NCBI RefSeq assembly: GCF_023898315.1 | Contig: NC_064616.1 | Span: forward strand, 707,263,389 to 707,327,388 | DNA length: 64,000 nucleotides | Direction of reading: 5' to 3' | Source: Schistocerca nitens | Lineage: Eukaryota; Arthropoda; Insecta; Orthoptera; Acrididae | In this document: positions 32,301 through 43,649 of the stretch, piece by piece | How the letters are laid out: every line of letters begins with the position of its first letter | Numbering within the stretch: position 1 is the stretch's first letter | The notes under the pieces: generated by a model | Database searches by the model: none | Told to the model about the DNA's origin: nothing | The model's input: only the letters and a program-made list of their open reading frames with translations | Position numbers and translations under genes: made by a program

Positions 32301-33945
32301 TGAAAAACTTCGGTTGCGCGTTTGCATTCAGTTCCAAATGTGCTTCATAGTTCTTAGCGCAACCAAGGCCCAGTGCAAAAATGTCTGCAAATTCTTCACA
32401 TAGACTAGAAACACTGGCGGAAGGCACAGTCTGAATCACTGAGAGGACCTGATTTACTATAGACAAATTAAACAACAGAAATAAATCTAAACCAAACAAG
32501 TTCACTGCAGTAGAAGAACGAAGAACATAAAATGACACAAGTTTTGTTTGTCCCTTGTATGTTGCAAGAAGGCTGCACTGTCCTAACACTGGTATTTTCT
32601 GGCCTGAGTAACTATTGAGCTGAACATTTGCGGCACGCAACGGAGGTTTGCCCAGTTGGTTGTACGTGTCGTGATTGAGCAATGAAACTGCAGCTCCGGT
32701 ATCGAGCTGGAATGGTATCACTTTGCCTGCAAAGTCTAAGTCGACAAAAAGTTTATTGTCCTGCTGACGACAAAAGCGACTGTTTTGTGCAACTGGAACA
32801 GACACTGGGACAGAATCACGTGCGACGTGACGGGACTTCCGTCGACGTCGACGCACACTTTTTGTGGAATGAACACTGTCACCGGACGGGGTGGAATGAA
32901 CTACATGAATATCCATGGGCGAAGGTTCACGAGCCTGAGTTTCCTTGGTTCGATTCCGGCGCGAAGCAAAGGGCCTGGAATTGGTGTGAGTGTCTGATCT
33001 GAGCTTTTTCTGGCAAACACTTTGGACATGTCCTTTCTTATGACAGTAAAAGCAAATAGCTTGGCGTGACGGGCAATTGTCATGCGAATGTCTAGTTGCG
33101 CACCGCGGGCATGATTTCACTGCATTAGCTTGCTTACACGGCGCACGTGTTTGCGAGCTAGGCTGCCGCTGCGCTGACGGGCGCGAGGGCCGCATAGCGT
33201 CCCGTGCAGCGGGCCCAGCGGGCCAGTTAATGTGACACACTGCCGGCGAAGTTGCAAATGGGTCCTGAGCAAAGTCAAGTGTGTCTTGCCTATCCAATAT
33301 GTCTATCACCTGTTGAAGGGAGGGATTAACTAGTTTCAAAATCTGTTCCCGTATGCGAACATCAGAAACGTTCTGTGCTATTGCATCACGCACCATAGTA
33401 TCTGAATAAGGAAGGCCACATTCGCATTCAAACGCACACTCCCTAGTAAGTCCTTGCAATGTCGCAACCCACTCCCTATGAGTCTGACCGGCCGTACGTT
33501 TTGTACGAAAGAACGTATACCTTTTTGCAACGACATTTACTGTTTCCTTGAAATAGGCATCTAAAGCAGACAAAAGTTCTTCGTAGGACAGAGTTGCTAC
33601 GTCGCGCCGGGGAAACAACTTCACTATCACTCGGTAGGTGGACACACCGACACAAGAAAGCAAAAACGGCTGCCGCTCATTACCTTGAATTCTGTAGGCT
33701 GCTAGGTGGAAGTCGAACTGACGGGACCACTCCTGCCATGACTCGTGGGTGGCATCAAAGGGTCTGAATTGAGGTGCAACAGCATGTTGTGGCGGCGGTA
33801 GCGATGAAGCGGCGGCGGCCGCATCGGTGTGCAGCGCACGTTGACCCTGGACGAGCTGTCCAAGAGCATCCAATAACGCCTGCATCTGCTGATTCTGCAA
33901 GCGATAAAATTCGGACAGTACATCTGGAGATTGTGGCGAAGCCAT
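29290..33945 (-). CDS. gag-pol polyprotein of the gypsy element, 1551 codons
   Basis: Fossil element gene that looks whole. Domains in order: gag (about 1-270), a CCHC-type zinc knuckle region with CFYCHKKGHVQSVC (about 298-311), protease with LDTGA (about 414), reverse transcriptase with NYLDDIVIS (about 696-704), RNase H (about 830-960), integrase with an HHCC-like zinc region and DDE core (about 1080-1330), and a proline-rich tail. Gag and pol share a single frame. The overall likeness is to the K02A2.6-type proteins common in arthropods; I tentatively place it near the Mag lineage. Confidence 0.93.
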   Translation of the reverse strand: MASPQSPDVLSEFYRLQNQQMQALLDALGQLVQGQRALHTDAAAAASSLPPPQHAVAPQFRPFDATHESWQEWSRQFDFHLAAYRIQGNERQPFLLSCVGVSTYRVIVKLFPRRDVATLSYEELLSALDAYFKETVNVVAKRYTFFRTKRTAGQTHREWVATLQGLTRECAFECECGLPYSDTMVRDAIAQNVSDVRIREQILKLVNPSLQQVIDILDRQDTLDFAQDPFATSPAVCHINWPAGPAARDAMRPSRPSAQRQPSSQTRAPCKQANAVKSCPRCATRHSHDNCPSRQAICFYCHKKGHVQSVCQKKLRSDTHTNSRPFASRRNRTKETQAREPSPMDIHVVHSTPSGDSVHSTKSVRRRRRKSRHVARDSVPVSVPVAQNSRFCRQQDNKLFVDLDFAGKVIPFQLDTGAAVSLLNHDTYNQLGKPPLRAANVQLNSYSGQKIPVLGQCSLLATYKGQTKLVSFYVLRSSTAVNLFGLDLFLLFNLSIVNQVLSVIQTVPSASVSSLCEEFADIFALGLGCAKNYEAHLELNANAQPKFFRARNVPRALRDEVARTLNDLESQGVIERVQTSLWASPLVILPKPSGKLRLCVDFKATVNPQLVTATFPLPRPEDLFDKLCPGTYFSKLDLADAYLQIPVDEESQRVLVVNTHLGLYRFKRLPFGCASAPALFQQYLQTVCASVPTAANYLDDIVISGKTEAEHLQNLRTLFQVLRQNGLRLRKDKCVFFARDLPYLGHVLNAQGIHPSPEHLRAIQDLPSPQTLKQLQSVLGKINYYHKFLRNASSISAPLHRLRRKGVPFVWMTECDRAFRHLKSALLSHTCLTPFDPRKPLLLMVDASDFGIGAVLAHKDGSHDRPIAFASKLLSSAQRNYSQIEKEALALVFGVTKFHDFLYGRHFTIITDHKPLTSLFHPNKPVPPRTAQKFIRWSLFLSQYRYDILYRSTAKHGNADALSRLPVAEDKAFNSSELACMFIDAETDAVVTSFPIDFRRVATATAADPVLATVLRFVATQWPLSKSRIEDPLVRRFFAHKERLFVRRGVLLLRSANDQSRVVVPRLLQSSVLRLLHHGHWGIVRTKQLARQHCTWFGIDAAITMFSSCVACAEQQSAPPRKFFAWPKATSPWQRLHIDFAGPFWNARWLVVVDAFSNFPFVVRMSSTTSSATIQALSAIFCIEGLPQTIVSDNGPQFMSAEFQSFCKANGIQHLTSAPFSPQSNGAAERLVRTFKSQMLKLKESHSREDALLLFLSSYRSQPRDGRSPAELLHGRSHRTLMSLLHPPHQVPVQRQTPAFAPGDVVFYCTYRGSRRWLAGRILRCLGRAMYLVLGASGEVRRHLTQLCLCCRPGSAAPHLLSAMEPSGQHPGDPSTGSPHPQVLPTLPSILPHGVAPPQQPPQPPQPPPAPPAVDASLQPPRASLEHAPPIASRDQLSSAMELLPAPDQMSSSRVGFSDHMEVDPSAPPVSLRAHTPHVDVHPGLGFQAFPSSPRTEWPGAGGTASPVVRLPTSSHTSTWGPPHGGRKPYLTTVRRFAGEECGVTARHHTS

Positions 33946-34003
33946 GACACAAAGAAATTAGGGCAAAGTAAAACACAAGAGCCTTTGTAGACTCGTCGCC
34001 ATG

Positions 34004-34485
34004 TGATGTGTCGGCAGCTGGGCCAACACCTTGTAGATAGAGGTGGCTTAGAAAGCACGCTAGACTAACGCAGACAGGCGTGAAGTACTGGAACAGGATA
34101 TGTAATTAATGCTATGAAGAAAAGAACGGAGCTTCTCATATACTTATCTTTAATTTCTTCTTGTACATCTCTATGGTGAACACAAGTGAGACTCTAATTA
34201 CAATCACTGTAAGGCTAATGGCGCCTTGCTAGTTCGTAGCCATTAACTTAGCTGAAGGCTATTCTGTCTCTCGGCTAATGAGAGAGAAAGGCTTCATACG
34301 TCTAGTCGCTAGCTCTGTTGTCCGTACAACTGGGCTGAGTTCGAGTCAGTCTCTCGAGACCTGCCTTGTGGTGGCGCTAGGTTTGCGATCACACAGTGGC
34401 GACACGCGGGTCCGACATGTACTACGGGACCGCGGCCGATTTAAGCTACCACCTAGGACGTGTGGTGTCTGGCTGTGACACCACA
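34004..34485 (-). repeat. LTR (5' LTR relative to the coding strand)
   Basis: 482 bp, about 1% different from 28841-29322, followed by GTATC at 34486-34490. Confidence 0.95.
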
Positions 34486-34493
34486 GTATCATT

Positions 34494-34581
34494 TTAGAGA
34501 CACTAGGTATTAGAGAAATTGGATTGTAATTATTTGAGCATCATTTATCACCATTGTGAGTGTATAAGTGCCCACTGTAAT
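34494..34581 (-). repeat. Right copy of the 86-bp inverted repeat
   Basis: Inverted copy of 28009-28094. It lies 3 bp outside the target duplication of the LTR element. Confidence 0.85.
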
Positions 34582-35159
34582 CCCATGGAACAAAAATGGC
34601 TCTTAAATTTTTGGCAAAAATGGCATATGTACGTCATCTACATTTAAAAAATCATGGGATTATATTATTTTTATAGTCAGTTGTCTGATGCACACCAAGG
34701 GAGAGGAGGGTATTACATTAGCTGGCAACAAATATTTCAAATATATTTAAGAGACATGGGCATAAAAAAGTAAAATATAATATGACAGTACATAAGGAGG
34801 CAAGTACTGGTGAAAAGATAGCTGGTAGCTGTTGATTGGTTGCTCATTGTCTTCACATCAAAAAATGAGATAGTAAAAATGAATAAATATGACATTTGCT
34901 ATTAATTATTTAATGAAGACAGTAGAAGGAAGGAGTGAAAAACCAAACTACTGTCAGTAGGTTTTGCAGAAAGGAAAGTGGGAGGAAGAATAGGAACTTA
35001 CAATAGAAATGCTTGCAGTGGGCATCTGCTAACATCAAATGTGGGACAGCTATAGGGAAGGAGATAGTTTCTAGGCCTGACACAAAGAAGTGTTGCAATC
35101 AATGAAATTTTATTTTTGTTAGTTTGGGCACTAATGTAAGTTAACTCAGGCTACCATCA
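34582..35159. other. Unassigned AT-rich spacer
   Basis: No supported feature was seen. Confidence 0.4.
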
Positions 35160-35284
35160 TATCCCAACAGCCCCTCAGTGTCAATCTAAAACAGTTTATG
35201 TCATGCCTTTTGGTATGTACAACTATTTGTGGGTGCCTTTTGGCTTAAGAAATGCACCCACCACATTTCAAGATTCACTGATTT

Positions 35285-35450
35285 ACAAAATTGTTAAGGC
35301 TTTCGTGGCCACTTGTTGACAAACTGCCTATTGGCTTCTGTCTCGGGTTCTTCGGCCGACGTTCATCTAATGATTTGGCGAAACGTCAGAAAAATCATTA
35401 GATGAACATCGGCCGAAGAACCCGAGACAGAAGCCAATAGGCAGTTTGTC
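35285..35450. repeat. Short hairpin element with 12-bp target duplication
   Basis: ATTCACTGATTT lies on both sides (35273-35284 and 35451-35462). Arms of about 58 bp (GACAAACTGCCTATTGGCTT... and its inverse ...AAGCCAATAGGCAGTTTGTC) enclose a short loop, preceded by about 33 bp unpaired on the left. The long duplication is more typical of retroposition than of small DNA transposons. Confidence 0.88.
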
Positions 35451-37083
35451 ATTCACTGATTTGTTACGATATCTGCAACCCACTACCTTTCTGGTTTATC
35501 TGGATGATTTCATTATTTTCTCTCAAACTGTCAAAGAACATGTGGAATGATTGAAGAATGTGTTGGCAGATCATCTAAGTTTGAAGTTGGAGAAATGCTC
35601 TTTTGCAGAGTCACAAGTCCAGTATTCGGGGCACATTGTCAGTTCCAATGGAGTAAAACTGGACTCACAATTGACAGAAACCATGGGTAACTAACAAAGC
35701 TTTCTGGGGTTAAGTAATTAATATCATCATTTCATATAGGATTACACCACTATGATTAGGCCCTTAATCTAGTTATTAAAGAAAGGAATAAAATTTGAAT
35801 GGTCCACAGAATATGAAACTACCAAGCATACAGTTAAAGAAGTTTTGACAAGTTCACCTCTGTTGATATATCCTGACTTTGAGAAACCATTTATACTCTC
35901 GGGTGATGCTTAGACTTTGCTGTTGGCATTGTTTTGAGTCAAGAGCACAACAGCAAAGAAAACAACACCAGCCCAACAAAGCTGAAATCAATTCCAGTAC
36001 CACAGAAAGAGAATAGTGTTGAACTTAATGTTTGGTGTTAACTATTTTGAATACTACCTCTATGGTAGGAAATTTACCATGGTAACTGAGCATGCTGCCT
36101 TGTTGTGGATATTAAATGTAAACGACCCCAGTAGCCACCTTGCGTGTTGGGCTTTGAAACTGGTGGAGTATGACTATGAAGTACATCATAAACCTGGAAA
36201 ACTGCACCAAAATGCAGATGCTCTCAGCAGAAAGGTTTGAGTAGAGCAAGCAGACAAAGTACTAATAGCAGAATTACAAAACATCCAGGAAAAAGATTCT
36301 GATTGTCAATGGTATACCACAATGCCTGATTTTGTGTTGCAAGGTGGTATATTGCACTGCAAAACTCTGTTGGAAACTGGTTGGTGATAGCAAAGTCATT
36401 CCCCTTATCATTGCTTAGTGTCATGATATCATATAGGCTTACCTTAGCAGCAGACACACTATTAACACCCACATTGTTATGTAGTATTGGTGTCTCTGTC
36501 AACTCCATGATGTCGATAAGTATATCCATGGTATTTGCCTTATGCTCATTGGTCACATCTGATGTGGTTTCATATTCCTTTACAAATCTTACCAGAAGCT
36601 TCCAAATCATATGAAACCATGGCACTCACAGTAATGGGACCTTTTTGTCAACCCAGAAACTGATTAGGCATATATTTTCAGTAATTGGCAACTTTTCCAT
36701 ATGTCTAACATGCGAGCCAATTGCCAATGTAACAGCTGAAACCATGTTTAAAGCATTTTTAAATCACTTGGTACTACCATTTGGAAGCTCTGACACTATT
36801 CTAACTGATCAGGGAATAAATTTTATGTCCTCAGTGTTTGTACAAGTGTGCAAACTACTTGGAACCAAGCAGTGGGGAACTACCCCTTTCATTCAAAGGC
36901 TACTGGCCATATTGAATGTGTCTATAAAACTGTTAAATGAATGTTACCCTATTATGTCAACCAAACACAGTCTGACTGGGACAGATACATTCCTTTCATA
37001 CATCATCTTACAACAGCAGACTTCACGAGTTGACAGGATGTATCCCATTTGAGGTAGTATATAGCCATCCCATGAGCTTCTGC

Positions 37084-37411
37084 CAACAGCCTTGCTGCAA
37101 TGGAACAGCAGTTTCTGTCAGCTCACCAAAGTTAAGTGCTGTCAGGCTTGACTAGCACTTGGGTGGGTGACTGTCCATGTCTGCCAAGTGCTGTTGGTGA
37201 GCTGGGTGCACTCATCCCTTGTGAGGTCAGTTGGGGAGCTACTTGATTGAGAATTAGTCGCTCTGGTCATGAAAACTAACAGTGGCCAGGAGAATGGTGT
37301 GCTGACCACATGCCCCTCCATATTTGCATCCAGTAATGCCTTTTGGCTGATGATGACACAGCAGTTGGTCAGTGATGTTGGGCCTTCCAAGGCCTGTTCG
37401 GATGGAGGAGA
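37084..37411 (+). repeat. 5S rRNA-derived SINE, copy 1
   Basis: AAAGTTAAGTGCTGTCAGGC and CTAGCACTTGGGTGGGTGAC lie in the order and spacing of the internal promoter (A box, IE, C box) of animal 5S rRNA genes (AAGTTAAGC...TACTTGGATGGGTGACC). A unique body of about 200 bp follows. The copy at 50190-50500 shares both head and body. It is too diverged to be a 5S gene. Confidence 0.82.
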
Positions 37412-37720
37412 GGAGGAATAACATGACCTCCCCCTCTGAAATAAAAAAGTTACCACTGCATTTAGAATCAAAAGAAGTGAGGAGTTTAGCACAAAGGCTT
37501 AAAGCAATCTGGCCTCAAGTCTGACATAACACTGTTAAGCCTAAAGCCAAGCACGTACAGAGGAAAAATATACAAGCAATATTGCCTCCATGTCAGCCAG
37601 GTGATTGAGAGCTTTTGCACAGTCCTGCAGTTAAGAAAGGCAAAACTAAAAAGTTCACTCTACCTTTTGAAGAGTCCTTTCTCCCTGCTCCAGGCCCTCT
37701 ACAACACTTTACACTTGAAA

Positions 37721-38025
37721 CCAATAGCTTCTTTACTTTAGAGATTCAGACTGGGTATGCACACCCCTGGCTGAAATAACAACACTGCATGGAGCTGGGA
37801 TCCTCTTGCTCAGCTGTGCCTGCTATCAGCCTCTTGACTTCCTTCAGAATACCACCATGCCATGGTGGTGCAGAGAACAATTTTTACATTCTGTTCTACA
37901 GACTTTTACACTATCCTGTCTACATTCATCCATGATGCTGATAACATATGACCACAATGCTTCTTTCAGTTACTGCCTTCGACCTCAACTTGGACCACTG
38001 TTCCAAGAAAAATGTGGCCCTTTTT
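37721..38025. other. Unassigned, downstream of the gypsy fossil
   Basis: Short frames without motifs. It could be trailing element sequence, but I cannot support that. Confidence 0.35.
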
Positions 38026-38243
38026 GAAGGTGATTGCCAATAACTGTTAAACAAATTGAAAAAAGCATGTTTGTGCCATTAGCTGTACAATTTTATGTTT
38101 ATTCTCCACCGGTTTCAACTGTAACGTACCTTACAGTTTTCACCTTAAAGGTGATTTTAACAATTGAAACTGCAGAGAATAAACATAAAACTGTACAGCT
38201 CATGGCACAAACATGTTTTTTCCAAAAATATGGCTATCACTCA
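38026..38243. repeat. MITE-like hairpin element, about 218 bp
   Basis: The arm with GCATGTTTGTGCCATTAGCT, then GTACAATTTTATGTTTATTC (38064-38110) recurs inverted at about 38158-38222 (GAATAAACATAAAACTGTAC, GGCACAAACATG). No transposase. Target duplication not resolved. Confidence 0.8.
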
Positions 38244-41000
38244 CAGATTTATCAGATGTGATTGTGATAATGATGAAACACCTGTGATTTAGATCAAAAC
38301 TGATCAATCATCATACCAACACCAATACCTGACCATCACTCTGACAGCTGGATCATAGTTGATAACAGTGTACTGCATGTTTATCACTCATTCTTGCTAC
38401 AGTTATTTGACAGTACATTCTCATCAGGTACTGGCAGAGTGGCCTTCTGCACCTTTACATCCCTGCCACCTAAATGTTTATCAACTCTTACCATTTCTAA
38501 TCATGCTTCCAAATGTGGAATAGCCATGTTATGCAAGTCCTTCTTGCAACTTTCACAGTTGCGGAGTTAACCTTATTATCCTTTGCTTCTTCTTTTGCTG
38601 AAAGAGGGTAGTCGCTGGCTGATCTCTCCCAGCAATAATGGTTCACTATCTCATCTATTCAACTCAAGATCACTGAGAGCTCGCATCTCCCTTCCTACTG
38701 CATCGATCAGCCTCTCTCTACATAAAAAACCATTGTCCTGCTTTTCTAATTTACATCATTCCTAGAACCTGCATTGACAATCCAGTGCTGATACAGCAAA
38801 CTTACGTAGTGCACAGTATGAAGATTGCCTGTGAAGCTCCAGTTTGGATGAAAAATCACCAATCCTGAGCTAGTATGTAAATTATTCCTTTCCAGCCCCT
38901 TACACAATGCCTACAAACAAATTCCTAACCAGACTTTAATCAAGCCTAGTGCCAAGTTGGATAGCTTGACCCCCAATTAAAGTTATGGTAATTATCATAT
39001 TGCAAGTATTGTATTACTAGCCAGTGTTATTAGACATTGGATCCTGCCCAGTGAGCATCTTGAATTACAAATGCTGATCCTGGTTTTCTGTGAGAGCCAG
39101 AAATTTACGACTAATGCCTCTTTTCAGTTGCATGGCAGAAGTGTCATCTTACAGTCCCCACTCCGTAGAAAAAAATGCTTGATTCAGCACCTATCAGCAA
39201 TAACTGAGCCATAGATTTCTGTATACTGAGGACTCCGTAGGTGAATGTTCATAAGCCAGTTTTAGTGAACACTGAGTGGTTGTACATGAATATCATTGCC
39301 CGCCTGTCAAATGTTGCCTGTTAGCACTCTTGACACTGAACACAGATAATTACCTACACTGTTTCTGTTACAAGTTAGATGATATGCATTTTCAGCTCCA
39401 TCCTAAGACTGTGGACTTGGGTCTTCTAGGTAGTTCTGTCTACTGCCATCATTGTGACTGCATGACCTGCCTGTGAACACAAGGGTCATATTGACTGCCA
39501 TCATACTACTGCCTGCTGTTGGAGTTTGTACCATCTATCCAATGTATCAGGAGGAAGTGTAGTATTATAATACTCTGTTTAACCACCATTGTTGGCTTGC
39601 CTCCATTCCACATTCAGCCATCCTGATCAGGAGTGTTATTTGAATGGGTGTGTAATCTGCTGCATACACTACATCAAGCTGTAATCCTTACAGAACTCAA
39701 ATTGTTACCATTACATAGTGATGAAGCTAAATTGCAACATGTGACAAAGAAACTGATAGAATGTGAACACACTTCAGTCAATACTGAGCAACCTGAAGCC
39801 CTCCATTCACAATGAGATATAATTAAAATGATTTATAACATCCATGGACAATTATGAACCATCACTGATGCTGTTCTACATGAAGAGAGCATGGTTTACT
39901 GCAGGAAGATCTGTACTCAAGACTGTATTTGGAACACCTGATCACACAGATGCCGACTGATTGGACACAGCTCTACATTGTGCCACTGCCCTTTCAAAGA
40001 GTACTCATAATATGCTCATCCACCAACATGTGCAACTTACATGTTTAGAAGGTAATCTACTCGGCACCAATCAACAAGTCAAACAGTTACGCCTGTACTG
40101 AGGCCACAGTACGAGAAATCTGAAACATTGTTATCCAAAATCTCCAGCTGGTATGCATGGATTTACCCAACCTTGCTGCTGGGCTGGAAGTGGCACAAGC
40201 TACTCAAATCCTTCTCTACAACACACACAACTCAGTTACATGTAAATACCTTGTATACTATTACTCACAATGTAAACTCAGTTCTGCCCTCCTGCTTGTT
40301 GATTCATTCATGCATGTAGTAACTAATATCTCCAGTTGCCTTGTGGCACGTTTAAAAAAGATTTACCCTGTAACTGAATCTTACCTGTCTTATTGTTACA
40401 TTAGTGCACATGTGGAAATAACCTGCCTTGATGACAACCTCTTGGGGAAAATAAAGCTAACCATCACCTCTACCACCTGTGAGTAGCTATCAGTTACTCA
40501 CATTTCTGGTTGTGTGGGAACCATTACAAAAATATGTTAACTGGCAGTCACGTGAGTTCTTAGCAGTTAATAAGGACTGGCAAACATATTTATTTATTTA
40601 TTTATATACTTGTTCCATAGATCTGTACATGTGAGCAAGTCACTCAGATGTGGAACGTGTCAATGTACATAATAAAATACATAGAATAAAGACATTGTTA
40701 TAGTATTAATAACAGTGCACAAAAGTCATGCTTATTAGCTTAAAAACTAGTCAACATAAATGTGAAGATAGCAGTTTCATATTTAGGGCATTATTGCATC
40801 TATTTTAACCTTGAACAGTAATCAAAACTTCCCATTTTGGGTTTAAAAGTGACCCAAAAATGGAAATGAGAAAAAGAGGAATTTTTAAATTAGGGCATTA
40901 TTACATTAGTTTAACAGTAAACAGTGTCAAAAAATTTAAAAACATCTTTCCAATCTGGGTTTTACTTATTTCTCTGAAATGGCTGCTGAGTTGCAACAGC
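38244..41000. other. Unassigned AT-rich stretch
   Basis: Many short open frames (60-110 codons) without recognised domains. From about 40585 a (TATT)n-like run followed by TTGTTCCATAGATCTGTACA and GATGTGGAACGTGTCAATGT looks like a dispersed insect repeat end, but its limits are unclear. Confidence 0.4.
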
Positions 41001-42769
41001 GTGTCCAAACCATGAATAATTTGTGTTCAGATCTAACAATTTGATCAGATGCATCCAGTTGTGAGGTAGCTCTTATGTTAACTGAGTTCACTAAACCTCA
41101 GTGCCCATGAACTGATAATACTTTACAGTCACCTGAATTCATCCCTGTCAATAATAGCAAGCTGTACTCTATGCCTGAACCATTAACTATTATCCTGGTC
41201 TGCTACAATCATACACCAATGCCTCAAATTTATCGTGTATCTGTGAATGGCATTGGAGTGCTATTCAATAACTTCCACTGTGACATTTATCACTCTCTTC
41301 TTTAAACTATCTGCTCAGTTGGAATACCACTTTACCATTAGTGTGAAAACATTTTTATCATAACTACCTGACTTACCTTTAGAGGTGTGCCCCCATAGCA
41401 ACTGGTTACTACCACTTAACATTCCCAACAAGTACTTGCCACAATCCTTGGATAGGCTTATTACCCAGGAAAAAGGACAAATTAGAGTGGCACACACATT
41501 GCACACATTGAAGATTAGCATTGGCAAAAATATATGTTAAATGTGACATTGCCTAGCAGCATTTTCAACCACCCTGGCCAATGGGGTGGAGTAAAAGGAG
41601 TCACATGACGCTGCAGGTGCAGGCACACAATGGATTGCATGAGGATGTGGCTAGCTCTTGCCTCACGATGCTAGTCCTGCAAACACATTCCTACTCTGCT
41701 CCCCAGTGCCATTAGTTAGACTTTCATGAGCTAAACTTTGGGTTTCTCTGTGTGACGAAGCAAGCTGGGATATTTTTACTTCCCCTCTTGTTTTGCCTTC
41801 TGCCTCCTTAAAATTCATTTTTTTCACTTTTAACTAATTACCAGTAACATAAAAGAAAAATATTGGCCCTCAGTTTTAAAGAATTTAACACCAGATCTAA
41901 TTTTGTGCTTAGTTTATGTATGTAATTGATTGTCTAATTTATCTGGATTATTCCTAGTTAATATCTTCATTATAGGGTGAAATAAGTAATTTTTTTGTAA
42001 CTTAAATTCTATTGTTAACTCATAACCAAATATAAATTCTGTACTAATTATAAACATTTGGAGGAACAACTAACAGCATTCTTAAAGGATCTATTTGGCT
42101 CTATTCAAAAACGTGTTAGCAAAGCCAACCCTTAATTAATTCCAAAGTAATTAACATTTTTGTCAAAAGTATTGTTTGCATAACGATATTTGTTAATTTC
42201 GTCATTTAAACAAATAATTCGGCTTAGCCCTCGTAGTAGAAGCAGCTGTTAAAAAGACGTAATTTTTTTATGTATTCAGTTAATTTAATGAGTTAAGTTT
42301 TAATTGTAATTCTGTAAATTAAACATCAAACAATGTGTAGTTTCAGTGCCTATTATTGTGAGGATGTATAAGGGCCCAATTTTTGATCCCGAAACAGTCA
42401 GTCCATGGCTGAGTTTCAGACAAGAAACCTGTCTTGGTTAGAGCAACAACAATGCATCAACTTAACTGTAAAATAAGTGTAATACAATTAGGCCATGTGT
42501 TAAAGCAATGACAGTGTCTGTTCAATTTATTTCAAAGACTGTGAAATATGTGGTTAGGCTTTTACTGCTCATAAATGTTCAACAGTAAACTATTGTAGCA
42601 GAGTGTGAATGTTTGCCTGCAACCTATTAATGACGCTTATCAAAAGTTAAAAATAGTGCACTGGCAATATAACTATGGATTATTGGGGGGTTGTCAACAG
42701 TGAAAGTAAAGAACAGTGAAACGCAAATGTGCACCTGCCAGCTACACCATTTAAAGTAGTCAGGGTTGA
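41001..42769. other. Unassigned AT-rich stretch
   Basis: No coding or repeat signal was supported. Confidence 0.4.
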
Positions 42770-43621
42770 ACTTCCACACCCATTTTTTTCAGCCAGTGTA
42801 GCAGCGCAGTACGTCGACACCGAGGACAATCAATGAGGAAATAAAGCAGGCGAACATCGCATCTGGCCACCTCTCCACTTCTGTAAGTACCAATATATAC
42901 TCTCTTTCAGAAAAAATCTTTTTGGGTTTCAGCCTTTTGACAGCTAACCTTTTGTTGTTCCTTTGACCACCTTAATTTAGGTGTCTGCTCCCTCACCTTT
43001 CATGCCTCTTGTACAGTATGTCTCTTGTGCCAGTATGATTTAATTCCTGGTTGAATAATCAACTTTTCATCTCTGGTTCATTCTGACTGAATATAGTGTT
43101 TAATCTTAGATAACACTGACTCCTTTGGCATTAACTTTGCAATTAAATTAGAATTCAGTGGGAAATCTTCCACAGTGTCTTGATAGAGTAAGTCTAATGT
43201 GAAACACACATCAGCAAAAGAATCATAATGTTTTCCTGTCCTGTTGGCAGTCATGATAGCAAATCTGCATTCGCGTGTTGGGCTGTGGACCTGAAAATTA
43301 TTTCATTGTCATAATTTGACAGAAGTAGTGCCTAACACTGCAGTCATTGAACTGTCCTGGATGTAACAATATTAGCTGGTCCAAATACAGTCATTAAAGG
43401 TTTGTGGTCCATAAGGAGAATGAATTTTCAGCCATAAATGTATCAATGAAACTTTTTAACATCAAAGATGATTGTAAGAGCTTTCATCTCAAGATTAATG
43501 TAGTTCTCTTTTGTGTCTGTCAATATTTTTGTTGTGAATACTAGAAGCTGTTCAAATCCATGTTGTTTCGGTGACAAAACTGTGATATTTCCATATTCAA
43601 ATGCATCTGCTGCAATTATTA
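42770..43621 (-). mobile_element. Ty3/gypsy fossil fragment, broken
   Basis: The minus strand carries an RNase H-like piece (around 43260-43620, with a DHKPL motif) followed by the region that precedes integrase. Several breaks, no LTR seen. It abuts the 3' tail of the CR1-like LINE at 43622. Confidence 0.7.
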
Positions 43622-43649
43622 ACATCTACATCTACATCTACATCCATAC

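Larger units (their letters stand above)
28841..34485 (-). mobile_element. Ty3/gypsy LTR retrotransposon, looks whole
   Basis: The two LTRs (28841-29322 and 34004-34485, 482 bp each) begin TGATGTG and end CACCACA and differ at about five positions (about 1%). GTATC flanks both sides as a 5-bp target duplication. Next to the upstream LTR the minus strand has TGGCGAC as a possible primer site, and next to the other a purine-rich tract (GCGGGGGAGGAA). One long gag-pol frame fills the interior. No envelope gene is seen. At commonly assumed insect rates 1% suggests an age on the order of one to two million years, which is only a rough inference. Confidence 0.95.
35160..37720 (+). mobile_element. 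Old Ty3/gypsy fossil (pol remnant), broken
   Basis: Pol pieces in the expected order: reverse transcriptase (around 35200-35660, with a YLDD-type motif near 35500), RNase H (around 36010-36240), integrase core (around 36640-36900) and integrase C-terminus (around 37500-37700). It carries many breaks, has no recognisable LTRs in the window, and holds two later insertions (35285-35450 and 37084-37411). Clearly much older than the element at 28841-34485. Confidence 0.8.

Noticed and set aside
37113-37190. Possible functional 5S rRNA gene
   Set aside because: Only the internal promoter part resembles 5S; the 5' half and the 3' end do not match and a SINE body follows.
37721-41560. Possible envelope-like region downstream of the old gypsy fossil
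   Set aside because: Short frames show no signal peptide, fusion motif or membrane anchor that I can recognise, and no LTR was found. Left unassigned.
42660-42720. TTGGGGGGTTGTC as a possible primer-binding site next to an LTR
   Set aside because: No matching LTR pair or coding region in the right place.
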